The notes below the pieces were generated by a model that saw only the letters and a list, made by a program, of their open reading frames with translations, searched no databases and was not told where the DNA came from. From NCBI GenBank assembly GCA_026874595.1, contig CM049314.1, positions 78,853,300-78,917,299 of the forward strand: a stretch of 64,000 nucleotides of DNA, read 5' to 3'. Both the position numbers and the translations under genes were made by a program. This document shows, piece by piece, positions 48,184-57,429 of this stretch (position 1 is its first letter; the number at the start of each line of letters is the position of its first letter). Source of the stretch: Sipunculus nudus. Lineage: Eukaryota > Annelida > Sipuncula > Golfingiida > Sipunculidae.

Positions 48184-50298
48184 TCAATCATCAGTTTTCA
48201 TGCTAACTTCTACATTCTTTACACTCCTATCCTTCTTTAACTGTTCATGCCCATTTTGATCAGGCGATTTCACGCCGTTTGTACTCCTTTGGAGATTTCT
48301 ATTCAGGGTCTGTTTGCCCTGGACTACATTTGTAGTCGAGTCCTTTGGACTGGTTGTGCCACTTGGGTCACACGCGGGCGATTTAATATTTACTCGCGTA
48401 ACAGGCTTTAAGCCACTGACGTCATCGTTTGAATGCGCCATAAAGGTTTGCGAGAGGTCAAGTACAGAACTCTCTGGTTTCAGACTTGCCTTTTTACTCA
48501 TCGCTCGAGTCACTACACAGCCTGGAAATACGCCCGGAAACTCCTGCTGGAGCAGGTCTGTGTCCCTATCAGTGCTCGGCAATTTTGTCATTCTGGGATC
48601 AATTTTCACTCTGTCACCAGCTAAATCGTTGCCTAGGAGGAGCGAAACGCCCTCTACTGGCAACTTTGAACAAACTCCTACAGTTACAAATTCAGAGACT
48701 AAATCAGATTCTAGTTTCACTCTGTGTAATGGAACTTCTAAAAATTCCGAATTAACGCCCTGGACTAGAACTGAACACCCCGCGTAACTCTCTTGAGAGA
48801 AGGGAAGAACAGATTTCAAAACGAGGCTTTGGGTTGCCCCGGTATCCCTTAAGATTTTAACACGGGCCTTTCTTGCATGGTTACCCTCTAACTGAACAAA
48901 GCCATCTGACACAAAGGGCTGAAAGCTCTCGTGGACAGGGCTTTGTGTTTCACCTTTAGTCTCTATTTTACTGGGCATTGTTACCGGTTTCATGCTCTGC
49001 GTAACAGTTAACGCATTAGGTTTAGGCTTACTTTGACCGTATCTTTTTCTATAACACTCAGATTCTGTATGCCCCTTGAACTCACAGAATGTACAATATT
49101 TGGGTCCAGTCCTAGGTTGTCCCTCTTTATGTTGAGCAGGAGAGTCAGATTGACTTTTATACTGGGGTTTACCATGATCGGACTGTGGTTTACCTGAGCC
49201 GGAGTGACCCCGATAGTAGGGACTACCCTTTCTCCGACCCAGTTTTGGGCTTTTGCTACCTTCTCTTTTCTCACCATACCTCCTCCTGTGACTGGTATAA
49301 CTGGGGCGGTGCGTCAAGGCAAATTCATCTGCCAGGACACCAGCCTCGTTTACATTTCTTACTTTATGTTCATCCAAAAATATTTTAATGTCACTACGGA
49401 TATGCCTTTTGAACTCTTCTATCAAAATTAGTTGTTTGAGTTTTTCAAAGTCCTGATCAATTTTCATAGACTGACACCATCTATTAAATGCACTTTCTTT
49501 GTCTCTAGCATATTCAACATGAGTTTGATTTTCTCTTTTGGTGGCATTCCTAAATTTTAAGCGATACGCTTCGGGGACTAATTCATAGGCTCTCAGAATG
49601 ACCTCTTTTACAGTGTCGTAATCCCTGCATTGTTCGTCTGTGAGCGCAGTGTAAACGTCCTGTGCGCGACCAACCAGAACGCTTTGTAACAACAGGGTCC
49701 ACTGGCCTTTAGGCCAAGCCATTAAAGTGGCCACCCGTTCAAAATAACTGAAATAACGCTCCACTTCGTTTTCATTGAAGGGAGGTACTTTTGTCGAATT
49801 TCTGAATAGGAATTCAGACGGCTCACGTGCTTTACAATTTTGAGGATTTTGTAACTCTAACTCTTTCAACTTAATTTGCGTTTCTCTTTCGATTTCACAT
49901 CTACGGATTTCTGCTTCAACTTGAGCTTCATATTTCAATTTATCTGTTTCAACTTGAGCTTCATATTTCAATTTATCTGTTTCAACTTGAGCTTTGAGCT
50001 CATATTTCAATTTAAGTTCATACTTTCTCAATTCTAGTTCTATCGGGTCAATAGCTGTTGCCCCAAGAGGTTCCTTAATAGGTTTTTCCTCCAAATCAGA
50101 TTCCTCTTTACTATCTACATCACCATATAATGATTTCTTAAGTACATTTCTTAAACCCTCTACAGTGTATACCTCTATGATGTCAATATTTAAATGTAGA
50201 GCAACAATTTCAAGTTCATTTTTCTTTAACGTATACAATAAGCTCCTATTTTCTCTTAATTGTGGTATAATTTCATTTGGTTTAAATTCCGTATCCAT
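48184..50298 (-). CDS. Gag-protease polyprotein of LTR retrotransposon (704 aa), copy 1
   Basis: Structural protein plus aspartic protease of a Ty3/Gypsy-type element, assembling the particle and cleaving Gag. Residues 1-60 are a helical N-terminal part. Residues 85-150 are highly charged and coiled-coil-like, with QVETDKLKYEA twice in tandem (104-125). About 160-330 resembles the capsid/SCAN-like region of Gmr1-like Gag proteins. About 331-400 is basic and rich in Ser, Gly and Arg. A CCHC knuckle is at C402-C405-H410-C415. The protease has DTGA at 485-488 and LLLGND at 553-558. The linker with FPGVFPGCVVTRAM (587-600) normally leads towards pol, but only about 100 more residues follow, without RT motifs. 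The start ATG has A at -3 and G at +4. Family membership is from motifs; the protein is otherwise unrecognised. Confidence 0.92.
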   Translation of the reverse strand: MDTEFKPNEIIPQLRENRSLLYTLKKNELEIVALHLNIDIIEVYTVEGLRNVLKKSLYGDVDSKEESDLEEKPIKEPLGATAIDPIELELRKYELKLKYELKAQVETDKLKYEAQVETDKLKYEAQVEAEIRRCEIERETQIKLKELELQNPQNCKAREPSEFLFRNSTKVPPFNENEVERYFSYFERVATLMAWPKGQWTLLLQSVLVGRAQDVYTALTDEQCRDYDTVKEVILRAYELVPEAYRLKFRNATKRENQTHVEYARDKESAFNRWCQSMKIDQDFEKLKQLILIEEFKRHIRSDIKIFLDEHKVRNVNEAGVLADEFALTHRPSYTSHRRRYGEKREGSKSPKLGRRKGSPYYRGHSGSGKPQSDHGKPQYKSQSDSPAQHKEGQPRTGPKYCTFCEFKGHTESECYRKRYGQSKPKPNALTVTQSMKPVTMPSKIETKGETQSPVHESFQPFVSDGFVQLEGNHARKARVKILRDTGATQSLVLKSVLPFSQESYAGCSVLVQGVNSEFLEVPLHRVKLESDLVSEFVTVGVCSKLPVEGVSLLLGNDLAGDRVKIDPRMTKLPSTDRDTDLLQQEFPGVFPGCVVTRAMSKKASLKPESSVLDLSQTFMAHSNDDVSGLKPVTRVNIKSPACDPSGTTSPKDSTTNVVQGKQTLNRNLQRSTNGVKSPDQNGHEQLKKDRSVKNVEVSMKTDD
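49924..49989 (-). repeat. 33-bp tandem repeat in the gag coiled coil
   Basis: Two exact 33-bp copies encode QVETDKLKYEA twice (residues 104-125), and a third partial unit follows (QVEA). The repeat stays in frame and lengthens the coiled coil by 11 residues per unit. Counterpart in copy 2: 56,145-56,210. Confidence 0.85.
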
Positions 50299-50360
50299 AT
50301 TTGCAAAGTATCAAGATAACGTGTCTGAGAAATATCCGAGTTCAATTGTAGTTAAATACT

Positions 50361-50399
50361 AGTTCAATAACTAGAAGTTCAATAACTAGAAGTTATAGA
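50361..50399 (-). repeat. 15-bp direct repeat in the element leader
   Basis: AGTTCAATAACTAGA occurs at 50,361-50,375 and 50,376-50,390, followed by a partial third unit. It lies between the primer-binding site and the gag start, in the untranslated leader. Counterpart: 56,582-56,620. Confidence 0.8.
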
Positions 50400-50450
50400 G
50401 ACCACTGTGAAATTTTACATCCAAATGTAGCCGTTATTACGAAATACAGG

Positions 50451-50468
50451 GTCTCGTCGCGGTCGCCA
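50451..50468 (-). other. Primer-binding site, element copy 1
   Basis: Sense sequence TGGCGACCGCGACGAGAC, three bases (TAA) after the 5' LTR. TGG pairs with a tRNA CCA end. The plus strand ends CGCGGTCGCCA, which from memory resembles the 3' end of animal arginine tRNAs; the tRNA assignment is tentative. Confidence 0.75.
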
Positions 50469-50471
50469 TTA

Positions 50472-51204
50472 TGTTACGGTCCCTTTTCACACCAAACAAC
50501 TCAGGCCGAACCGTAACACATATACTCAGACACGTTCTCTTCAAATGAATACGTAACCAAAATATGGGTGCAAAAACAGTACTATATTACTAGATTACAA
50601 TATTTACAATCGTACACAAATAATATAATAGTCAATACATAACGTAATTTATAACCAAGTCTCTGACGAAAACTGAGTCTCTAAATAACGAACTGTAACG
50701 AAATACTTAACTGAATCCGGTATACGAGAAACTGAAGTCCATCATCAACACATAATTCGGGCACACACAAAACTGAAGTCCTGTATTAATCCATGTGGCA
50801 CCAAACAAACATAAAGTCTCTCCTCTTCCTAAATAATAAAGTTCATGGCGTGGTTCGTGGCATTCCGTGGGCTTGGGGACCAAGAGCCCACGGTCACGGT
50901 CCCCGGGGAAAACTGTAACGTGGCGTAGTAAAGTCAATAGTCCCCCTCGTACTGCAGGCGAGTTCGTTTTATAGGTTTTCAACAATGGGTGAAAACCGCA
51001 GAAGTTTGTGGTTTTGCTTGAGAGAAACGATAGCGCCGGCAGAACTGCAAAACCAGTACTGAATGGTCCAAGAATAGTTTTTATGTTTTCTCAAGGCGCG
51101 TCAGTAGTCACTGATAGCGGGGTGGATCCATAAGCGTGGAAACGGGGGCGGCCACACCACTTCGTGGCGCCATCCTCCGATGTCCGGGTGACGTCCATGC
51201 AACA
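50472..51204 (-). repeat. 5' LTR of element copy 1
   Basis: 733 bp, TGTTACGG to GCAACA on the plus strand, matching the 3' LTR at 47,238-47,970 without any difference noticed. It contains the same interleaved inverted repeats at 50,865-50,904. Confidence 0.95.
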
Positions 51205-51208
51205 ACAG
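51205..51208. repeat. Target site duplication ACAG, right of element copy 1
   Basis: ACAG directly after the LTR terminus AACA, followed by GTAAACAGTCTG, the continuation of the interrupted monomer. Confidence 0.9.
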
Positions 51209-51945
51209 GTAAACAGTCTGTGTCCCTATGGGTCATATTTGTATATATTTATAGAAAAATGCGTAAGTTTTGAGGTGTTTTCACCGTAAGCAAAGCATAA
51301 GCAAAGCGTAAGCAAACTCTAAGCAAAGGAACTGTCTTGATAAATCGTGTTTGCAACTATTTTCTGAAGAAATAATGTATTATTCGACATCCAGAGAATC
51401 TATTTCTGTCGAATATGGTGCAAAATTGTTGAAAAATTGAGGTAAAATATGCAAAAGGATAAAATAATCCATAATGTCACTTTAAGAAAGTAGCGGATTT
51501 TTATAATTGTGGTTTTGATTGAACAATTTTACCCTTAATATTTACATTCCTGATCACTAACAGGAACTTTTTTGTAGCCAGGTAAACAGTCTGTGTCCCC
51601 ATGGGTTATATTTGTGTGTATTTGTGGAAAAATGCTTAAATGAGGTGGTGTTTTATCGTCAGCAAAGCATAAGCAAAGAATAAGCAAACTGTAAGAAAAG
51701 GAACTGTGTCTTGATAAATCATTTTTACATCTATTTTCTAAAGAAATAATGTATTATTCTACTTTTCTGTAATATAGTTCTGTCGAATATGGTGTTAACC
51801 TGTAGAAAAATTGAGCTAAAATATTTAAAAGGGTCACAAAAATCCACAACGTTACTTTTATAAAGTATCAGAATTTTCTATTTCTGATTTTGCTTAAACG
51901 ATTTAACACTTAAATTTTACATTCACCTTCACTGACACGTGCAAT

Positions 51946-51960
51946 TATATAGCCAGGGAA
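51946..51960. other. Crossover interval of the 6,221-bp duplication
   Basis: Within these 15 bp (TATATAGCCAGGGAA) the sequence is identical to both parental flanks. Outside it switches from the downstream-flank type to the upstream-flank type. It sits near the monomer end, just after a type-C dyad. Confidence 0.88.
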
Positions 51961-53454
51961 GCAGTCTGTGTCCCTATGGGTCATATTCGTATATATTTAT
52001 AGAAAAATCCTTAAATTGTGTGGTGTTTTCATCGTAAGCAAAGCATAAGCAAAGAATAAGCAAATTGTAAGCAAAAGAACTGTGTCTTGATAAATCCTTT
52101 TTGCATCTATTTTCTGAAGAAATAATGTGTTATTCTACTTCCCGGGAATCTATTTCTGTCGAAAACGGTGCCAAACTGTAGAAAAATTGAGGTAAAATAT
52201 GCAAAAGGTTCACAAAAATCCATAATGTCACTCTTATAACGTTTCAGAATTTTCTATTTCTGAATTTGATTAAACAATTTTGCCCTTAATATTTAGATTC
52301 CCGATCACTAACAGGAACTATTTTGTAGCCAGGTTAACAGTCTGTTTCCCCATGGGTCATATTCGTATATATTTATAGAAAAATGCTTAAATTGTGTGGT
52401 GTTTTCATCGTAAGCAAAGCATAAGCAAAGCGTAAGCAAACTGTAAGCAAAGGAACTATGTCTTGATAAATCCTTTTTGCAACTATTTTCAGAAGAAATA
52501 ATTTATTATATGACTTTTTGGGAACCTATTTCTGTCGAATATGGTGCTCAACTGTAGAAAAATTAAGATGAAATATGCAAAAGGTTCACAAAAATCCATA
52601 ATGTAACTTTAAGAAAGTAGCGGATTTTTATAAATGTGGTTTTGATTGAACAATTTTACCCTTAATATTTAGATTCCTGATCACTAACAGGAAATATTTT
52701 GTAGCCAGGTAAACAGGTTGTGTCCCTTTGGGTCATATTTGTGTGTATTTGTAGAAAAATGCTTAAATTGTGTGGTGTTTTATCGTAAGCAAAGCATAAG
52801 CAAAGAATAAGCAAACTGTAAGCAAAGGAACTGTGTCTTCATAAATTCTTTTTGCAACTATTTTCAGAAGAAATAATTTATTATTTGACTTTTTGGGAAC
52901 CTATTCCTGTCGAATATGGTGCACAACTGTAGAAAAATTAAGATGAAATATGCAAAAGGATCACAAAAATCCATAATGTAACTTTAAGAAAATAGCGGAT
53001 TTTTATAAATGTGGTTTTGATTGAACAATTTTACCCTTAATATTTACATTTCTGATCACTAACAGGAAATATTTTGTAGCCAGGTAAACAGGTTGTGTCC
53101 CTTTGGGTCATATTTGTGTGTATTTGTAGAAAAATGCTTAAATTGTGTGGTGTTTTATCGTGAGCAAAGCATAAGCAAAGAAAAAGCAAACTGTAAGCAA
53201 AGAAACTGTGTCTTCATAAATCCTTTATGCTACTTATTTCTTAAGAAATAATGAATTACTCTTCTTCCCGGGTATCTATTTCTGTCGAACATGGTGCAAA
53301 ACTGTAGAAAAATTGAGGTAAAATATGCAAAAGGGTCACCAAAATCCACAATTTTACTTTTTTAAAGTATCAGAATTTTCTATATCTGATTTTGCTTAAA
53401 CGATTTTACCCTTAATTTTTAGATTCACCTTCACTTACAGGAACTTTTTTGTAG

Positions 53455-53458
53455 ACAG
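53455..53458. repeat. Target site duplication ACAG, left of element copy 2
   Basis: Same 4 bp and same surrounding monomer as for copy 1, as expected if the flanks were duplicated with the element. Confidence 0.9.
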
Positions 53459-54191
53459 TGTTACGGTCCCTTTTCACACCAAACAACTCAGGCCGAACCG
53501 TAACACATATACTCAGACACGTTCTCTTCAAATGAATACGTAACCAAAATATGGGTGCAAAAACAGTACTATATTACTAGATTACAATATTTACAATCGT
53601 ACACAAATAATATAATAGTCAATACATAACGTAATTTATAACCAAGTCTCTGACGAAAACTGAGTCTCTAAATAACGAACTGTAACGAAATACTTAACTG
53701 AATCCGGTATACGAGAAACTGAAGTCCATCATCAACACATAATTCGGGCACACACAAAACTGAAGTCCTGTATTAATCCATGTGGCACCAAACAAACATA
53801 AAGTCTCTCCTCTTCCTAAATAATAAAGTTCATGGCGTGGTTCGTGGCATTCCGTGGGCTTGGGGACCAAGAGCCCACGGTCACGGTCCCCGGGGAAAAC
53901 TGTAACGTGGCGTAGTAAAGTCAATAGTCCCCCTCGTACTGCAGGCGAGTTCGTTTTATAGGTTTTCAACAATGGGTGAAAACCGCAGAAGTTTGTGGTT
54001 TTGCTTGAGAGAAACGATAGCGCCGGCAGAACTGCAAAACCAGTACTGAATGGTCCAAGAATAGTTTTTATGTTTTCTCAAGGCGCGTCAGTAGTCACTG
54101 ATAGCGGGGTGGATCCATAAGCGTGGAAACGGGGGCGGCCACACCACTTCGTGGCGCCATCCTCCGATGTCCGGGTGACGTCCATGCAACA
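53459..54191 (-). repeat. 3' LTR of element copy 2
   Basis: 733 bp, same ends and sequence as the other three LTRs. The interleaved inverted repeats are at 53,852-53,891. Confidence 0.95.
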
Positions 54192-54202
54192 CCCCCACCC
54201 TT
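54192..54202 (-). other. Polypurine tract, element copy 2
   Basis: AAGGGTGGGGG in sense, directly before the 3' LTR, as in copy 1. Confidence 0.9.
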
Positions 54203-54404
54203 AAAAGAAAGCAGGTAAGGAGAGCAAAGCATTAGCACTGTATGACGAGTATATGAGTAGTTTGACATCTTAAGCATTAGTTTATGCTTCTTACAGCTAA
54301 TTAATTATCATCACAAATAGTATAATCAGCAATATCTTAATACATGTAATATATGTAATACAACTCTTCCAAAGGACAAAACATGTCCGAGGCTATAACA
54401 AGAG

Positions 54405-56519
54405 TCAATCATCAGTTTTCATGCTAACTTCTACATTCTTTACACTCCTATCCTTCTTTAACTGTTCATGCCCATTTTGATCAGGCGATTTCACGCCGTT
54501 TGTACTCCTTTGGAGATTTCTATTCAGGGTCTGTTTGCCCTGGACTACATTTGTAGTCGAGTCCTTTGGACTGGTTGTGCCACTTGGGTCACACGCGGGC
54601 GATTTAATATTTACTCGCGTAACAGGCTTTAAGCCACTGACGTCATCGTTTGAATGCGCCATAAAGGTTTGCGAGAGGTCAAGTACAGAACTCTCTGGTT
54701 TCAGACTTGCCTTTTTACTCATCGCTCGAGTCACTACACAGCCTGGAAATACGCCCGGAAACTCCTGCTGGAGCAGGTCTGTGTCCCTATCAGTGCTCGG
54801 CAATTTTGTCATTCTGGGATCAATTTTCACTCTGTCACCAGCTAAATCGTTGCCTAGGAGGAGCGAAACGCCCTCTACTGGCAACTTTGAACAAACTCCT
54901 ACAGTTACAAATTCAGAGACTAAATCAGATTCTAGTTTCACTCTGTGTAATGGAACTTCTAAAAATTCCGAATTAACGCCCTGGACTAGAACTGAACACC
55001 CCGCGTAACTCTCTTGAGAGAAGGGAAGAACAGATTTCAAAACGAGGCTTTGGGTTGCCCCGGTATCCCTTAAGATTTTAACACGGGCCTTTCTTGCATG
55101 GTTACCCTCTAACTGAACAAAGCCATCTGACACAAAGGGCTGAAAGCTCTCGTGGACAGGGCTTTGTGTTTCACCTTTAGTCTCTATTTTACTGGGCATT
55201 GTTACCGGTTTCATGCTCTGCGTAACAGTTAACGCATTAGGTTTAGGCTTACTTTGACCGTATCTTTTTCTATAACACTCAGATTCTGTATGCCCCTTGA
55301 ACTCACAGAATGTACAATATTTGGGTCCAGTCCTAGGTTGTCCCTCTTTATGTTGAGCAGGAGAGTCAGATTGACTTTTATACTGGGGTTTACCATGATC
55401 GGACTGTGGTTTACCTGAGCCGGAGTGACCCCGATAGTAGGGACTACCCTTTCTCCGACCCAGTTTTGGGCTTTTGCTACCTTCTCTTTTCTCACCATAC
55501 CTCCTCCTGTGACTGGTATAACTGGGGCGGTGCGTCAAGGCAAATTCATCTGCCAGGACACCAGCCTCGTTTACATTTCTTACTTTATGTTCATCCAAAA
55601 ATATTTTAATGTCACTACGGATATGCCTTTTGAACTCTTCTATCAAAATTAGTTGTTTGAGTTTTTCAAAGTCCTGATCAATTTTCATAGACTGACACCA
55701 TCTATTAAATGCACTTTCTTTGTCTCTAGCATATTCAACATGAGTTTGATTTTCTCTTTTGGTGGCATTCCTAAATTTTAAGCGATACGCTTCGGGGACT
55801 AATTCATAGGCTCTCAGAATGACCTCTTTTACAGTGTCGTAATCCCTGCATTGTTCGTCTGTGAGCGCAGTGTAAACGTCCTGTGCGCGACCAACCAGAA
55901 CGCTTTGTAACAACAGGGTCCACTGGCCTTTAGGCCAAGCCATTAAAGTGGCCACCCGTTCAAAATAACTGAAATAACGCTCCACTTCGTTTTCATTGAA
56001 GGGAGGTACTTTTGTCGAATTTCTGAATAGGAATTCAGACGGCTCACGTGCTTTACAATTTTGAGGATTTTGTAACTCTAACTCTTTCAACTTAATTTGC
56101 GTTTCTCTTTCGATTTCACATCTACGGATTTCTGCTTCAACTTGAGCTTCATATTTCAATTTATCTGTTTCAACTTGAGCTTCATATTTCAATTTATCTG
56201 TTTCAACTTGAGCTTTGAGCTCATATTTCAATTTAAGTTCATACTTTCTCAATTCTAGTTCTATCGGGTCAATAGCTGTTGCCCCAAGAGGTTCCTTAAT
56301 AGGTTTTTCCTCCAAATCAGATTCCTCTTTACTATCTACATCACCATATAATGATTTCTTAAGTACATTTCTTAAACCCTCTACAGTGTATACCTCTATG
56401 ATGTCAATATTTAAATGTAGAGCAACAATTTCAAGTTCATTTTTCTTTAACGTATACAATAAGCTCCTATTTTCTCTTAATTGTGGTATAATTTCATTTG
56501 GTTTAAATTCCGTATCCAT
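54405..56519 (-). CDS. Gag-protease polyprotein of LTR retrotransposon (704 aa), copy 2
   Basis: The protein is the same as that encoded at 48,184-50,298, residue for residue. It has the coiled coil with two QVETDKLKYEA units, a capsid/SCAN-like region, a CCHC zinc knuckle (402-415), a DTGA protease (485-488) with LLLGND (553-558), and a pol-less C-terminus ending MKTDD. Preservation of both frames after duplication says the event is recent, not that both are expressed. Both copies have their own complete LTR promoters, so either could supply Gag. Whether the protein works alone is unknown; without reverse transcriptase and integrase it cannot complete a retrotransposition cycle. Confidence 0.92.
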   Translation of the reverse strand: MDTEFKPNEIIPQLRENRSLLYTLKKNELEIVALHLNIDIIEVYTVEGLRNVLKKSLYGDVDSKEESDLEEKPIKEPLGATAIDPIELELRKYELKLKYELKAQVETDKLKYEAQVETDKLKYEAQVEAEIRRCEIERETQIKLKELELQNPQNCKAREPSEFLFRNSTKVPPFNENEVERYFSYFERVATLMAWPKGQWTLLLQSVLVGRAQDVYTALTDEQCRDYDTVKEVILRAYELVPEAYRLKFRNATKRENQTHVEYARDKESAFNRWCQSMKIDQDFEKLKQLILIEEFKRHIRSDIKIFLDEHKVRNVNEAGVLADEFALTHRPSYTSHRRRYGEKREGSKSPKLGRRKGSPYYRGHSGSGKPQSDHGKPQYKSQSDSPAQHKEGQPRTGPKYCTFCEFKGHTESECYRKRYGQSKPKPNALTVTQSMKPVTMPSKIETKGETQSPVHESFQPFVSDGFVQLEGNHARKARVKILRDTGATQSLVLKSVLPFSQESYAGCSVLVQGVNSEFLEVPLHRVKLESDLVSEFVTVGVCSKLPVEGVSLLLGNDLAGDRVKIDPRMTKLPSTDRDTDLLQQEFPGVFPGCVVTRAMSKKASLKPESSVLDLSQTFMAHSNDDVSGLKPVTRVNIKSPACDPSGTTSPKDSTTNVVQGKQTLNRNLQRSTNGVKSPDQNGHEQLKKDRSVKNVEVSMKTDD

Positions 56520-56671
56520 ATTTGCAAAGTATCAAGATAACGTGTCTGAGAAATATCCGAGTTCAATTGTAGTTAAATACTAGTTCAATAACTAGAAGTT
56601 CAATAACTAGAAGTTATAGAGACCACTGTGAAATTTTACATCCAAATGTAGCCGTTATTACGAAATACAGG

Positions 56672-56689
56672 GTCTCGTCGCGGTCGCCA
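56672..56689 (-). other. Primer-binding site, element copy 2
   Basis: Same 18 bp and same TAA spacer to the 5' LTR as in copy 1. Confidence 0.75.
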
Positions 56690-56692
56690 TTA

Positions 56693-57425
56693 TGTTACGG
56701 TCCCTTTTCACACCAAACAACTCAGGCCGAACCGTAACACATATACTCAGACACGTTCTCTTCAAATGAATACGTAACCAAAATATGGGTGCAAAAACAG
56801 TACTATATTACTAGATTACAATATTTACAATCGTACACAAATAATATAATAGTCAATACATAACGTAATTTATAACCAAGTCTCTGACGAAAACTGAGTC
56901 TCTAAATAACGAACTGTAACGAAATACTTAACTGAATCCGGTATACGAGAAACTGAAGTCCATCATCAACACATAATTCGGGCACACACAAAACTGAAGT
57001 CCTGTATTAATCCATGTGGCACCAAACAAACATAAAGTCTCTCCTCTTCCTAAATAATAAAGTTCATGGCGTGGTTCGTGGCATTCCGTGGGCTTGGGGA
57101 CCAAGAGCCCACGGTCACGGTCCCCGGGGAAAACTGTAACGTGGCGTAGTAAAGTCAATAGTCCCCCTCGTACTGCAGGCGAGTTCGTTTTATAGGTTTT
57201 CAACAATGGGTGAAAACCGCAGAAGTTTGTGGTTTTGCTTGAGAGAAACGATAGCGCCGGCAGAACTGCAAAACCAGTACTGAATGGTCCAAGAATAGTT
57301 TTTATGTTTTCTCAAGGCGCGTCAGTAGTCACTGATAGCGGGGTGGATCCATAAGCGTGGAAACGGGGGCGGCCACACCACTTCGTGGCGCCATCCTCCG
57401 ATGTCCGGGTGACGTCCATGCAACA
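56693..57425 (-). repeat. 5' LTR of element copy 2
   Basis: 733 bp, same as the other LTRs, with interleaved inverted repeats at 57,086-57,125. It is followed by the ACAG target duplication at 57,426-57,429. Confidence 0.95.
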
Positions 57426-57429
57426 ACAG
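57426..57429. repeat. Target site duplication ACAG, right of element copy 2
   Basis: ACAG after LTR terminus AACA, followed by GTAAACAGTCTG. Confidence 0.9.

Larger units (their letters stand above)
47238..51204 (-). mobile_element. Non-autonomous LTR retrotransposon, copy 1 (gag-pro only)
   Basis: A complete 3,967-bp element in minus orientation. It has two 733-bp LTRs that look identical, a 4-bp target duplication, and a 2,501-bp interior. In sense direction the interior holds the primer-binding site, a 173-bp leader, one 704-codon gag-protease ORF, a 213-bp 3' untranslated part, and a polypurine tract. No reverse transcriptase, RNase H or integrase coding is present on any frame. Related Ty3/Gypsy elements carry these after the protease, so this is a shortened element dependent on a helper. 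Matching LTRs and an open ORF imply recent insertion. It is the same insertion as copy 2 at 53,459-57,425, duplicated with its flanks. Confidence 0.95.
45740..51960. repeat. 6,221-bp tandem duplication with retrotransposon, copy 1
   Basis: Four monomers, the retrotransposon (47,238-51,204) and two further monomers. Every landmark inside recurs 6,221 bp downstream, including the satellite base A at 47,006 (CCTTTATGC instead of CCTTTTTGC), the LTRs and the whole ORF. Confidence 0.93.
51205..53458. repeat. Satellite array, block 2 (six monomers between elements)
   Basis: 2,254 bp, six monomers. The first two (to about 51,960) match the sequence after element copy 2. The last four match the sequence before element copy 1. 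No other feature is visible. Confidence 0.95.
53459..57425 (-). mobile_element. Non-autonomous LTR retrotransposon, copy 2 (gag-pro only)
   Basis: 3,967 bp, same orientation and length as copy 1, each landmark shifted by 6,221 bp. The ORF encodes the same protein and no difference in LTRs was noticed. It shares the target duplication and flanking monomer variants of copy 1, so it arose by tandem duplication rather than transposition. Confidence 0.95.

Noticed and set aside
48314-48787. Plus-strand ORFs of 63-157 codons opposite gag-pro, and an 89-codon minus-strand frame at 49,008-49,277
   Set aside because: They are shadows of the 704-codon ORF in other frames, with no domain features.
53459-57425. 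A second independent insertion at a preferred satellite target
   Set aside because: Identical flanks over hundreds of bases on both sides, the same private variant at 47,006/53,227 and a single hybrid junction fit duplication much better than two insertions at the same base.
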